From Microbacterium jejuense (GTDB lineage: Bacteria; Actinomycetota; Actinomycetes; Actinomycetales; Microbacteriaceae): 64,000 nt of DNA. The DNA is taken from the NCBI RefSeq assembly GCF_019511665.1, contig NZ_JAEUAW010000001.1, positions 186,001 to 250,000 on the forward strand, given 5' to 3'. The notes under the pieces were generated by a model, which was given only the letters and a program-made list of their open reading frames with translations, was not told the DNA's origin and did no database searches. The position numbers and the translations under genes were made by a program. Below are positions 34,150-42,757 of this stretch, piece by piece; the stretch's first letter is position 1, and every line of letters begins with the position of its first letter.

Positions 34150-36210
34150 TCAGTCCTCGACGAGGTCGGGCAGCGCCTCCGCGAGCTCGGCCAGCCACGC
34201 GCGGGCGTTGCCGTCCGACGGGGCGCGCCAGTCACCGCGCGGCGACAGCGAGCCTGCAGGCGACACCTTGGGGCCGTTGGGGATCGCCGAGCGCTTGAAC
34301 TGCGCGAACGCGAAGTAGCGCTGGAGGAACACCTGCAGCCACTTGACCACGGTGGGCAGGTCGTAGGCGAAGCGGTCGTCTTCGGGGAATCCGGGCGGCC
34401 ACGCGCCGGCCTCGGCGTCGCGCCACGCGTGCTCGGCGAGGTACGCGATCTTCGACGGGCGGAAGCCGTAGCGCAGGACGTGGAAGAGGGCGAAGTCGTG
34501 CAGCGCGTACGGGCCGATGCGGTCCTCGGTGGACTGCATCTTCCCGTCCTGGCCGGCGGGCACGAGCTCGGGCGAGATCTCGGTGTCGAGCACCGACTGC
34601 AGCACCTTCGCCTCGGCCTCGTCGACGCCCTCGCCGTGCGCGATCACCCAGCGGATGACGTGCTGGATGAGGGTCTTGGGCACGCCGGCGTTCACCGCAT
34701 AGTGGCTCATGTGGTCGCCGACGCCGTACGTCGCCCATCCCAGGGCGAGCTCCGACAGGTCGGATGTGCCGATGACCATGCCGCCGTGGTGGTTCGCCAG
34801 GCGGAAGAGGTAGTCGGTGCGCAGCCCTGCCTGCACGTTCTCGAACGTCACGTCGTGCACGGGCTCGCCGCCGGCGAAGGGATGCCCGAGCCGCTGAAGC
34901 ATCTCGGTCGCGGCGGGGCGGATGTCGATCGTCTCGATGGACGCGCCCACGGACTTGGCGAGCGCGATGGCGTTCGACTTGGTGTGGTCGCTCGTGGCGA
35001 AGCCGGGCATCGTGTAGGCGAGGATGTCGCTGCGCGGACGGCCCATGCGGTCCATGGCGCGCGCCACGACGAGCAGCGCATGGGTCGAGTCGAGGCCGCC
35101 GCTCACGCCGATGACGGGCTTCGGGCCGCCGATCGCGCTGAGACGCTGCACGAGCCCCGAGACCTGGATGTTGAATGCCTCGTAGCAGTCCTGCGCCAGC
35201 CGGGCCGGGTCGTCGGGCACGAACGGGAAGCGGTCCAGCGTGCGCAGCAGGCCGATGTCGGTGCGGGGCGGGTCGAGGCGGAAGTGGACGGTCCGGAACT
35301 CCGCGTCGGCCCCGGTCGCGCGGCGGTTGTCGTCGAACGTGCCCTGGCGCAGCCGGTCCTGCCGCAGCCGGTCGAGGTCGACGTCGGCGATCGAGCGGCG
35401 CGGCCCGTCGGGGAAGCGCTCGGTCTCGGCGAGCAGGTTGCCGCCCTCGTAGATCATCGTCTGGCCGTCCCACGACACGTCGTTCGTGGACTCGCCGGTG
35501 CCGGCCGCGGCGTACGCGTACGCGGCCAGGCAGCGCAGCGACTGCGACTGCACGAGGTCCTTGCGGTCCTCGGCGCGGGCGATCGTGATGGGACTGCCGC
35601 TGAGGTTCAGCAGCACCGTGGCGCCCGCGAGCGCGGCGCGCGACGACGGCGGGATCGGCACCCACACGTCCTCGCACACCTCCGCGTGCACCACGAGCCC
35701 CGGCACGTCGAGAGACTCGAACAGCAGGTCGGGACCGAAGGGCGCTTCGAGCGTGCCGACCCGGATGTCCTGACCCGACTGGTCGTCGCCCGGCGCGTAC
35801 CAGCGCCTCTCGTAGAACTCGCGGTACGTCGGCAGGTAGGACTTGGGTGCGACCCCGAGCAGCTCGCCGCGGTGGATCACGACGGCGCAGTTGTAGAGGC
35901 GGTTGCGGTGGCGCAGCGGCGCGCCCACGACGAGGATCGGGAGAAGATCGACGGATGCCTCGACCAGGCGCTCGATCGCGCGCTCCACGGCATCGAGCAC
36001 GGGGTCCTGCATCACGAGGTCGTCGATCGCGTAGCCGGTGAGGCACAGCTCGGGGAAGACGGCGACCGCGACGGCGTCGGCGTCGCATGCGCGCGCGCTC
36101 TCGAGCACGGCCTCGGCGTTGGCGGCCGGGTCGGCGATCGCGACCGGGATCGTGCACGCCGCGATGCGGGCGAACCCGTGGCGGTACGCGCTCTCGAAGG
36201 GCAGGCTCAT
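34150..36210 (-). CDS. nadE: glutamine-dependent NAD+ synthetase
   Basis: 686-residue two-domain enzyme converting nicotinate adenine dinucleotide, ATP and glutamine to NAD+. The N-terminal nitrilase-type glutaminase has the triad Glu54 (FPELCLTGY), Lys123 (APKSYLP) and Cys179 (HAEVCEDVW). The synthetase domain has the PP-loop GVSGGLDSTHALL near residue 366 and the conserved TSDLSELALGWATYGVGDH segment near 490. The length is normal for the actinobacterial NadE. ATG 36210 begins MSLPFESAYRHGF, the usual start; the open frame continues far upstream only as an antisense shadow of the next gene. Confidence 0.95.
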   Translation of the reverse strand: MSLPFESAYRHGFARIAACTIPVAIADPAANAEAVLESARACDADAVAVAVFPELCLTGYAIDDLVMQDPVLDAVERAIERLVEASVDLLPILVVGAPLRHRNRLYNCAVVIHRGELLGVAPKSYLPTYREFYERRWYAPGDDQSGQDIRVGTLEAPFGPDLLFESLDVPGLVVHAEVCEDVWVPIPPSSRAALAGATVLLNLSGSPITIARAEDRKDLVQSQSLRCLAAYAYAAAGTGESTNDVSWDGQTMIYEGGNLLAETERFPDGPRRSIADVDLDRLRQDRLRQGTFDDNRRATGADAEFRTVHFRLDPPRTDIGLLRTLDRFPFVPDDPARLAQDCYEAFNIQVSGLVQRLSAIGGPKPVIGVSGGLDSTHALLVVARAMDRMGRPRSDILAYTMPGFATSDHTKSNAIALAKSVGASIETIDIRPAATEMLQRLGHPFAGGEPVHDVTFENVQAGLRTDYLFRLANHHGGMVIGTSDLSELALGWATYGVGDHMSHYAVNAGVPKTLIQHVIRWVIAHGEGVDEAEAKVLQSVLDTEISPELVPAGQDGKMQSTEDRIGPYALHDFALFHVLRYGFRPSKIAYLAEHAWRDAEAGAWPPGFPEDDRFAYDLPTVVKWLQVFLQRYFAFAQFKRSAIPNGPKVSPAGSLSPRGDWRAPSDGNARAWLAELAEALPDLVED

Positions 36211-36240
36211 GCGCCCAGTCTTGCAGGTGGCGCAGGGCTT

Positions 36241-36305
36241 GCGGCATCCATTCATCCGGGCTCCGCTGTCACGATCCGCTGACCGGCAGCGCCGATTGCG
36301 ACAGG
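36241..36305. repeat. diverged relative of the GCTGTC...GACAG element
   Basis: GCGGCATCCATTC (36241-36253) is followed by CCGCTGTC (36263-36270) and CGATTGCGACAG (36293-36304). Order and spacing resemble the elements at 8282 and 33997 (GGCATCC, GCTGTC, CGATTTCGACAG), but with many changes. It lies between the divergent nadE and nuclease-helicase genes. Confidence 0.4.
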
Positions 36306-36366
36306 GGAGCCGAGGGCGACTGGTGTCGTAGGGCGCGGCTACTGTCGAAGGGGAGAAGGGGAGCAC

Positions 36367-39300
36367 ATGCGCTACATCGAAGGCGAAGGCCGGATCGTCT
36401 GGAGTGCGAGCGACCTCAAGGCCGCGGCCGAGTGCGAGTTCGCGTGGCTGCGCGCGATCGATGCGCGTCTGGGCCGCGTCGCGGCGGTCGAAGAGCCCGA
36501 GGACCTGACGCTCGAGCGCGCCGGCCGCCTGGGCACCGTGCACGAGCGGCGTGTGCTGGCCGACTACATCGCGCGCTTCGGCGATCGCGTCGTCGAGATC
36601 CCCGAGACGCGATCGACGGATGCCGCGGCCCTCGCCGACGCGGTCGCGCGGACGAACGCCGCCCTCGCCTCGGACGCCGAGGTCGTCTACCAGGCCGCCT
36701 TCGCCACGGAGTCCTTCGTCGGGTTCGCGGACTTCCTCGTGCGGGACGACGAGGGCCGCTGGCTCGTGCAGGACACGAAGCTCGCCCGGCACGCCCGCGT
36801 CACCGCCCTCATGCAGCTGGCCGCGTACGTGCATCAGCTGGATCGCCTGGGCGTGCCGCGGTCCGACCGCGTGCAGCTGCTGCTGGGCGACGGGAGCGTC
36901 AGCGAGCACGAGGTCGACGATCTGCTCCCCGTCTTCCAGCTGCGGCGCGAGCGCCTGGCCGCGCTCGTGGCCGACCGCCGCCTCGACCTCGGTGCGGCGG
37001 GCGAGCCGATCGCGTGGGGCGACCCCCGCGGCGAGCTCGGCGTCGTGGCGTGCGGCCGGTGCGCGACGTGCGACGCGGAGGTCGTGGCATCCCGCGATCT
37101 TCTCCTCGTGGCGGGGATGCGCCCCGTGCAGCGCGAGCGTCTGCGCGACGGCGGCGTGGTCACGATCGAGCAGCTGGCCGAGGCTCCCCACGCACCGGCC
37201 GGGATGAACCCCGATGTCTTCGCGTCCCTGCGCACGCAGGCGCGGCTGCAGCTGCTGAGCCCGGCCGGCACGCCGCCGCTCATCGCGCCGAAGCACCCCG
37301 CCGAGGTGGTCGAAGCGGCCGTGCTCGGCGGCGAGGGCGGCGTCGTGCTCGCCGTCGCCGAAGAGGCGCCGCCGGCTCCGCCGCTGCCGGTGTACGAGGT
37401 GGTGGCGCCGAAGGCGCTGGGTGCGCTGCCGCGGCCCGACCACGGCGACCTCTTCTTCGACTTCGAGGGCGATCCGCTCTACTCCGAGCCGCCCGTGCCC
37501 GGCGAGCCGACGCAGTGGGGCATCGACTACCTGTTCGGCTGGGTCGACACGCGCGAGCAGTACACGGCACTCTGGGCGCACAGCTTCGCCGACGAGAAGC
37601 GCGCGCTCGAGGTGTTCCTCGACCTCGTCAACCTGCGCCGGCAGCAGTACCCCGGCATGCACATCTACCACTACGCCCCGTACGAGCCCACGCACCTGCT
37701 CGCGATGGCCGCCCGCCACGGGGTGCGCGAGGCCGATGTGGACCGGCTGCTGCGCGACGGCGTCTTCGTCGACCTGTACCCGATCGTGCGGCGTGCGCTG
37801 CGGGTCGGATCGCGGTCGTACTCCATCAAGAAGCTCGAGCCGCTCTACATGGGCGACGAGGTGCGCACCAGCGACGTCCAGAAGGGCGACGACTCGATCG
37901 TCCGGTACGTCGACGCCCGCGCGCTCCAGGCCGACGGCGACGAGGCCGCGGCCGGCCTCGTGCTCGACGACCTCGCCGACTACAACCGGTACGACTGCGT
38001 CTCGACGCGGCGCCTGCGCGACTGGCTCGTCGACAGGGCGCGCGAGGCGGACCTGAGGCCGTCGACCGATCCCGAGCCCGACGAGAGGGCGTACGAGCCG
38101 TCGCCGCGCGCGACGATGCTCGACCGGCTGGCGCAGGACCACGTGGACCGCGAGGGGGCCGACTCCGCTGCGGCGCGGTCCCTGCGCCTGGGCGCCGCGG
38201 CGATCGACTACTATCCCCGCGAGGCGAAGTCGTTCTGGGCCACGCACTTCCTTCGGCTGCGCGAGCCCGTCTCGCTGTGGGACGAGAACCGCGACGTGGT
38301 CGTCGTCGACCACGCCCGCAGCACCGTGCGCGAGGACTGGCACTTCGCCGAGAGCGGCCGCGGCGGCGAGCGACGGATCGTCGAGATCCACGGCGACCTC
38401 GCTCCCGGCACGCGGCTCAGCGAGGGGACGAACCCGTTCGCCCTGTACGAGCTGCCCGCGCCGTATCCGTTCGAGGCCCGCGCGAGGTGGATCCACTCGT
38501 ACCGCTCGGTCACCGTGCTCGAGGTGCTCGACGACGGAGCGGTGATCGAAGAGACGGCCGTCGACGGCATCACGTGGAGCGAGCTGCCCCTGGCGCTCAC
38601 CCCGCAGGCGCCGCCCAGCGCGGGCAATCAGCAGTCCGCCATCGACGCGTGGGCGGATGCCGTCATCGCGGCGTCGCCCGGACTGCCGGCCGACCCCGCC
38701 ACCGACATCCTGGGGCGCCAGGCGCCCCGCACGCTGTCGGGCACGCTGCCCGAGGCCGGTGACGACGTGGTCGACGCGATCGCGCGCGCCGTGCGCGACC
38801 TCGACCGCAGCTACCTCGCGGTGCAGGGCCCGCCCGGAACGGGCAAGACGTATGTCGGCTCGCATGTCATCGCCCGGCTCGTGCGCGACCACGGCTACAA
38901 GGTCGGCGTCGTGGCCCAGGGGCACGCGACGATCGAGCAGCTGCTCGAGCGCGTCATCGCCGCGGGGGTTCCGGCGTCGCAGGTCGGCAAGGCCCCGAAG
39001 GACGCGGCCGCCGCCCACGGGTTCACGGTGCTGCCCAAGAACGGGGTCGCGGCGTTCACCGCCGAGCACGAGGGCGAGGGCTACGTCATCGGCGGCACCG
39101 CGTGGGACTTCAGCCATGAGGGACGCGTGCCGCGCGGCAGCCTCGACCTGCTCGTCGTGGACGAGGCGGGCCAGTTCTCGCTCGCCTCGACGATCGCGGT
39201 CTCGCTCGCCGCGCCGCGTCTGCTGCTGCTCGGCGACCCCCAGCAGCTGCCGCAGGTGAGCCAGGGCACGCACCCTGCCCCGGTCGACACCTCGGCGCTC

Positions 39301-39981
39301 GGCTGGGTCATGGACGGCGCCGACGTCATCCCGCCCGAGTTCGGCTACTTCCTCGCGCAGACGCGGCGCATGCGCCCGGAGGTCGCCGCGACGGTCTCGA
39401 CGCTGTCGTACCGCGGCGAGCTCGAGGCTCACCCGTCGACGGCTCTGCGCAGCATCGACGGCATCCAGCCCGGCCTCGTGCCGGTCGCCATGCGCCATCA
39501 CGGCAATGCGACGCAGTCCCTCGAAGAAGCGGCAGAGGTGGCCCGGATCGTCGGCGATCTGGTCGGCCGGGCGTGGACGGACGTGCGCACCGACGACGCC
39601 GACGGCGTGTCGGTCGCGCAACCCGCGCGCCCGCTCGAGCAGCGCGACCTCATCGTCGTGACGCCCTACAACGCCCAGCAGGTGGCGGTCGAAGAGGCGC
39701 TCGCCGCCGCCGGCTTCCCGGGCGTCCCGGTCGGGACGGTCGACAAGTTCCAGGGCAAGGAGGCCGCGGTCGCGATCGTGTCGCTCGCCGCCTCGAGCGG
39801 ACGCGATGCGCCGCGCGGACTGGAGTTCCTGCTGCTGCGCAACCGGCTCAACGTCGCGATCTCACGGGCGATGCACACCGCGTACGTCATCTACTCGCCG
39901 GGGCTGCTCGACGATCTGCCGTTCACACCCGAGGGCGTCGCCCGGCTGAGCGGCTTCGCGCGGCTCGTCGGGCGCGGCTGA
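36367..39981 (+). CDS. TM0106-type RecB-like nuclease fused to RNase H-like and SF1 helicase domains
   Basis: 1204 residues in three parts. (1) Residues 1-240: RecB/Cas4-type nuclease with FADFLV...WLVQDTKLA (about 119-140) as the PD-(D/E)xK core. One Cys (Cys23) before it and a Cys229-x2-Cys232-x2-Cys235 triplet after it fit an iron-sulfur nuclease such as AddB or Cas4. (2) About 355-560: RNase H-like exonuclease-type domain starting DLFFDFEGDPLY. (3) About 800-1200: superfamily 1 helicase with GPPGTGKT (821-828), DEAGQ (near 931), GDPQQLPQV, TVDKFQGKEA and NVAISRA (near 1162). It probably acts in DNA or RNA end processing, repair or defence. It is a single gene with no obvious partner. Confidence 0.88.
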   Translation: MRYIEGEGRIVWSASDLKAAAECEFAWLRAIDARLGRVAAVEEPEDLTLERAGRLGTVHERRVLADYIARFGDRVVEIPETRSTDAAALADAVARTNAALASDAEVVYQAAFATESFVGFADFLVRDDEGRWLVQDTKLARHARVTALMQLAAYVHQLDRLGVPRSDRVQLLLGDGSVSEHEVDDLLPVFQLRRERLAALVADRRLDLGAAGEPIAWGDPRGELGVVACGRCATCDAEVVASRDLLLVAGMRPVQRERLRDGGVVTIEQLAEAPHAPAGMNPDVFASLRTQARLQLLSPAGTPPLIAPKHPAEVVEAAVLGGEGGVVLAVAEEAPPAPPLPVYEVVAPKALGALPRPDHGDLFFDFEGDPLYSEPPVPGEPTQWGIDYLFGWVDTREQYTALWAHSFADEKRALEVFLDLVNLRRQQYPGMHIYHYAPYEPTHLLAMAARHGVREADVDRLLRDGVFVDLYPIVRRALRVGSRSYSIKKLEPLYMGDEVRTSDVQKGDDSIVRYVDARALQADGDEAAAGLVLDDLADYNRYDCVSTRRLRDWLVDRAREADLRPSTDPEPDERAYEPSPRATMLDRLAQDHVDREGADSAAARSLRLGAAAIDYYPREAKSFWATHFLRLREPVSLWDENRDVVVVDHARSTVREDWHFAESGRGGERRIVEIHGDLAPGTRLSEGTNPFALYELPAPYPFEARARWIHSYRSVTVLEVLDDGAVIEETAVDGITWSELPLALTPQAPPSAGNQQSAIDAWADAVIAASPGLPADPATDILGRQAPRTLSGTLPEAGDDVVDAIARAVRDLDRSYLAVQGPPGTGKTYVGSHVIARLVRDHGYKVGVVAQGHATIEQLLERVIAAGVPASQVGKAPKDAAAAHGFTVLPKNGVAAFTAEHEGEGYVIGGTAWDFSHEGRVPRGSLDLLVVDEAGQFSLASTIAVSLAAPRLLLLGDPQQLPQVSQGTHPAPVDTSALGWVMDGADVIPPEFGYFLAQTRRMRPEVAATVSTLSYRGELEAHPSTALRSIDGIQPGLVPVAMRHHGNATQSLEEAAEVARIVGDLVGRAWTDVRTDDADGVSVAQPARPLEQRDLIVVTPYNAQQVAVEEALAAAGFPGVPVGTVDKFQGKEAAVAIVSLAASSGRDAPRGLEFLLLRNRLNVAISRAMHTAYVIYSPGLLDDLPFTPEGVARLSGFARLVGRG

Positions 39982-40043
39982 GCGACGCCGCCACCCGTTA
40001 GACTCGCGCACACCGCCGGAAGCGACTGGCAGAAGGAGCCCGC

Positions 40044-40364
40044 ATGGCCGAGGACGCACCGCGCCAGTTCGAGATCGATCTGCCGCCCGAGCTCATCGGC
40101 GGCGCCTACGCCGACTTCGCGAACGTGTGGCACACGCCCACGGTCTTCGTGATGGACTTCCTGACCCTCGCCCAGCCGCCCCGCGAAGACGTCGACGCCG
40201 AGACCGGGCAGCGCCATACGGTCGTGCCGGCGCGCGTCGTGAGTCGCATCCGCATCCCTCCCGAGCAGGTGTTCGAGCTCGCGAAGGCGCTGACGCAGCA
40301 GCTCGAGTTCTGGGAGCGCGAGACCGGCCGCCGCAACCCGCAGGAGCCGCAGCTCGGCGACTGA
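40044..40364 (+). CDS. DUF3467 domain protein
   Basis: 106 residues matching the DUF3467 pattern: LPPELIGGAYADFANVWHTPTVFVMDF at the start (two stretches) and RIRIPPEQVFELAKALTQQL in the second half. Its function is unknown; homologues are small cytoplasmic proteins. TAGACT (39999-40004) lies upstream and an AAGGAG site is 5 nt before the ATG. It is convergent with upp; GC-rich inverted sequence at 40375-40400 may terminate both. Confidence 0.87.
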   Translation: MAEDAPRQFEIDLPPELIGGAYADFANVWHTPTVFVMDFLTLAQPPREDVDAETGQRHTVVPARVVSRIRIPPEQVFELAKALTQQLEFWERETGRRNPQEPQLGD

Positions 40365-40410
40365 GCGCCGATGCCCGGCGGCGCCGACGCGGCGCCCGGG
40401 ATCTCCGAGC

Positions 40411-41043
40411 TCAGACCGTGCCGTACAGGCGGTCGCCGGCGTCGCCGAGGCCGGGCACGATATAGCCCTTCTCGTTGAGCCTCTCGTCGAGGGCGCCGAG
40501 CACGAGGGTGACGTCGCGGCCGTCGACCTGCTTCTCGATGGCGGCGACGCCCTCGGGGGCGCCGAGGATGCAGATGGCGGTGACGTCCTGCGCGCCACGT
40601 TGGAACAGGAACTCGATGGCCGCGCCGAGCGACCCGCCCGTGGCGAGCATGGGGTCGAGCACGAAGCACTGGCGGTCGCTGAGGTCGTCGGGCAGGCGCT
40701 CGGCGTAGGTCGACGGCTCGAGCGTCTCGTGGTCGCGCACCATGCCGAGGAAGCCGACCTCGGCGGTCGGGATCAGCTTGACCATGCCTTCGAGCATGCC
40801 CAGGCCGGCGCGGAGGATCGGGACCACGAGCGGACGCGGCTCGTCGATCCGCACGCCGGTCGTGGTCGTCACGGGCGTCTGGATCTCGATCGGCGCGACG
40901 CGCACGTTGCGGGTCGCCTCATACGCGAGCAGCGTCACCAGCTCTTCGGTGAGCTGACGGAACACCGGCGACGAGGTGCGCTGGTCGCGCAGCACCGTGA
41001 GCTTGTGGGTGATGAGCGGGTGGTCGGCGACGTGCAAGCGCAT
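40411..41043 (-). CDS. upp: uracil phosphoribosyltransferase
   Basis: 210 residues, converting uracil and PRPP to UMP (pyrimidine salvage). The PRPP-binding loop is [16 protein letters not shown] (about 128-143), and the uracil-binding C-terminal [17 protein letters not shown] is intact. TAATCT (minus strand, 41055-41050) ends 6 nt before the ATG, matching the leaderless pattern. A 67-bp nested palindrome (41080-41146) lies directly upstream. Confidence 0.95.
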   Translation of the reverse strand: MRLHVADHPLITHKLTVLRDQRTSSPVFRQLTEELVTLLAYEATRNVRVAPIEIQTPVTTTTGVRIDEPRPLVVPILRAGLGMLEGMVKLIPTAEVGFLGMVRDHETLEPSTYAERLPDDLSDRQCFVLDPMLATGGSLGAAIEFLFQRGAQDVTAICILGAPEGVAAIEKQVDGRDVTLVLGALDERLNEKGYIVPGLGDAGDRLYGTV

Positions 41044-41079
41044 GGCACCAGATTACTGGGCGCGCGGTGGGTCTCCCAG

Positions 41080-41146
41080 ATCAGGAGATCTCGCGGCGGC
41101 AGGACGCTTCTCGCGCCATCGTCCTGCGCAGGCGAGATCTCCTGAT
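41080..41146. repeat. nested palindrome between divergent upp and tadA
   Basis: ATCAGGAGATCTCGC (41080-41094) pairs exactly with GCGAGATCTCCTGAT (41132-41146). Inside, GCAGGACG (41099-41106) pairs exactly with CGTCCTGC (41120-41127). The result is a 15-bp and an 8-bp stem in line. It is too far from either stop codon to be a terminator, since both genes diverge from here. It is the only copy in this window. Confidence 0.85.
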
Positions 41147-41193
41147 TCCGTGAACGGGGATCGCCGGGCCGACCGCCCGGATACGCTCGGGGG

Positions 41194-41655
41194 GTGAACG
41201 TCGACCCCGCCGACCTTGCCGCGATGGACCGCGCGCTCCAGCTCGCCGCGCACGCGGGGGAGTCCGGCGACGTCCCGGTCGGTGCGGTGGTGACGGATGC
41301 CGGCGGCCGGGTGATCGGCGAAGGCCTGAACCTGCGCGAACGCGACCACGACCCGACGGCCCACGCCGAGGTCGTCGCACTGCGCGCGGCGGCTGCCGTG
41401 CGCGGCGACTGGAACCTCGACGGCTGCACGCTCGTGGTGACCCTCGAGCCGTGCCTCATGTGCGCCGGCGCCATCCTGCAGGCACGCATCTCGCGTGTCG
41501 TGTTCGGCGCGTGGGATGACAAGGCCGGCGCCGTGGGGTCGATGTACGACGTCGTGCGCGACCGGCGCCTGCCGTACCGCGCCGAGGTGGTGGCCGGCGT
41601 GCGTGAGGACGAGGCATCCACTCTTCTGCGGGGCTTCTTCGACGCCCGTCGCTGA
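41194..41655 (+). CDS. tadA: tRNA adenosine(34) deaminase
   Basis: 153 residues. The zinc deaminase motifs are HAEVVALRAA (His and catalytic Glu) and PCLMC; the RVVFGAWDDKAGAVGS segment is typical of TadA, which converts A34 of tRNA-Arg(ACG) to inosine. GTG 41194 is preferred because TACGCT ends 6 nt upstream; an in-frame ATG at 41224 would cut into the first helix. It is flanked on both sides by unrelated nested palindromes. Confidence 0.92.
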   Translation: MNVDPADLAAMDRALQLAAHAGESGDVPVGAVVTDAGGRVIGEGLNLRERDHDPTAHAEVVALRAAAAVRGDWNLDGCTLVVTLEPCLMCAGAILQARISRVVFGAWDDKAGAVGSMYDVVRDRRLPYRAEVVAGVREDEASTLLRGFFDARR

Positions 41656-41687
41656 CGCAGCGGCTGCGATCCCCTGCGGACGAACGC

Positions 41688-41748
41688 GTTCACTTGCGCT
41701 GAACGTACGCTCGAATCCAGTCTCGGCGTACAAACAGCGCAAGTGAAC
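41688..41748. repeat. nested palindrome downstream of tadA
   Basis: GTTCACTTGCGCTG (41688-41701) pairs exactly with CAGCGCAAGTGAAC (41735-41748). After a 3-nt asymmetry, GTACGC (41705-41710) pairs with GCGTAC (41726-41731). It lies between the convergent tadA and LLM oxidoreductase genes, so it may terminate both, although the stem is longer and less GC-rich than the other terminators here. There is no tRNA at this spot despite a TCGAATCC string. Confidence 0.8.
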
Positions 41749-41799
41749 CTATTCATACCCGCGCCCCGTGCGAGGGCGGCGGGCCGGACCGGGCGGTGG

Positions 41800-42729
41800 T
41801 CAGCGCGGCAGGTGGGGCAGCACCTCGGTGCCGAGGTACTCGACGTGCGACACGTCCTGCAGGTCCATCAGCTGGAAGTACACGCGCTGGGCGCCCAGCG
41901 CAGCGAGGCGTTCGACCTTCGCGACGATCTCGTCGCGTCCGCCCACGATGTCGACGTCGCGGCGCAGCTCGTCGACGGTGCGTCCGATGTTGGCGGCGCG
42001 CCGGTCGAGTTCGGAATCGGATGCCGCGGCCAGCGTGGGCAGGGCGACCGACAGCTTCAGCGACCCGGGGTCGCGGCCGACGCGCTCGCACGCGGCGCGC
42101 ACGCCGGTGAACTTCTCGGCGATCACCGGTTCGGGCTGGAAGCCGATGTTGAACTCCGTCGCGAACCGCGCAGCCAGTTCGGGGGTGCGCCTCGGGCCGC
42201 CGCCGCCGACGATGACGGGCACGCGTTCCTGGACCGGCTTGGGCAGGGCCGGGGCATCCGTCAGCTCGTAATGGGCGCCCGCGAAGCTGTACGACCCGCC
42301 GACCGGCGTCGCCCACAGGCCCGTGACGATCTGCAGCTGCTCCTCGAGCAGATCGAACCTCTTGGCAGGGAACGGGATGCCGTACGCCCGGTGCTCACGC
42401 TCGAACCAGCCGGTGCCGAGCCCGAGCTCGGCGCGCCCGTGCGACATCGCGTCGACCTGGGCGACCTGGATCGCGAGCAGGCCGGGCACGCGGTAGGTGA
42501 CCGACGACACGAGCGTGCCCAGACGGATGCGGGAGGTCTCGCGCGCGAGGCCGGCCAGCGTCGTCCACGCGTCCGTCGGACCCGGCAGCCCCGAGCCGTC
42601 GCCCATGTGCAGGTAGTGGTCCGATCGGAAGAACCCGTCGAAGCCGAGCAGTTCGGCGGTCTGCGCGAAGGCGAGCTGGTCGTCGTAGCTCGCGCCCTGC
42701 TGGGGCTCGGTGAAGATGCAGTATTCCAT
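41800..42729 (-). CDS. LLM class F420-dependent oxidoreductase
   Basis: 309 residues of the luciferase-like monooxygenase superfamily, F420 type. Landmarks are FDGFFRSDHYLHMGD (about 29-43), RIRLGTLVSSVTYRVPGLLA (about 67-86), ELGLGTGWFEREHRAYGIPF (about 101-120) and VIVGGGGPRRTPELAARF. The reaction is a hydride transfer to or from F420, with unknown substrate. F420 use agrees with the DUF385-type protein at 17656. Confidence 0.88.
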   Translation of the reverse strand: MEYCIFTEPQQGASYDDQLAFAQTAELLGFDGFFRSDHYLHMGDGSGLPGPTDAWTTLAGLARETSRIRLGTLVSSVTYRVPGLLAIQVAQVDAMSHGRAELGLGTGWFEREHRAYGIPFPAKRFDLLEEQLQIVTGLWATPVGGSYSFAGAHYELTDAPALPKPVQERVPVIVGGGGPRRTPELAARFATEFNIGFQPEPVIAEKFTGVRAACERVGRDPGSLKLSVALPTLAAASDSELDRRAANIGRTVDELRRDVDIVGGRDEIVAKVERLAALGAQRVYFQLMDLQDVSHVEYLGTEVLPHLPR

Positions 42730-42740
42730 GGGTCCGGTGC

Positions 42741-42753
42741 CTGAGCCTGTCGA
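42741..42753 (-). repeat. TCGACAGGCTCAG element, copy 1
   Basis: CTGAGCCTGTCGA, which reads TCGACAGGCTCAG on the minus strand, lies in the 28-bp gap between two minus-strand genes. Related sequences occur at 50068-50080 and, with small changes, at 60998-61017, where it extends to AGCGACCG. Confidence 0.6.
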
Positions 42754-42757
42754 GGGG

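Noticed and set aside
36211..39621. An in-frame extension of nadE to more than 1800 residues
   Set aside because: The extension is antisense to the nuclease-helicase gene, and NadE has its normal start at 36210 and normal length without it.
41700..41725. A tRNA gene after tadA, suggested by TCGAATCC
   Set aside because: No cloverleaf can be built; the string is the loop of the nested palindrome at 41688-41748.
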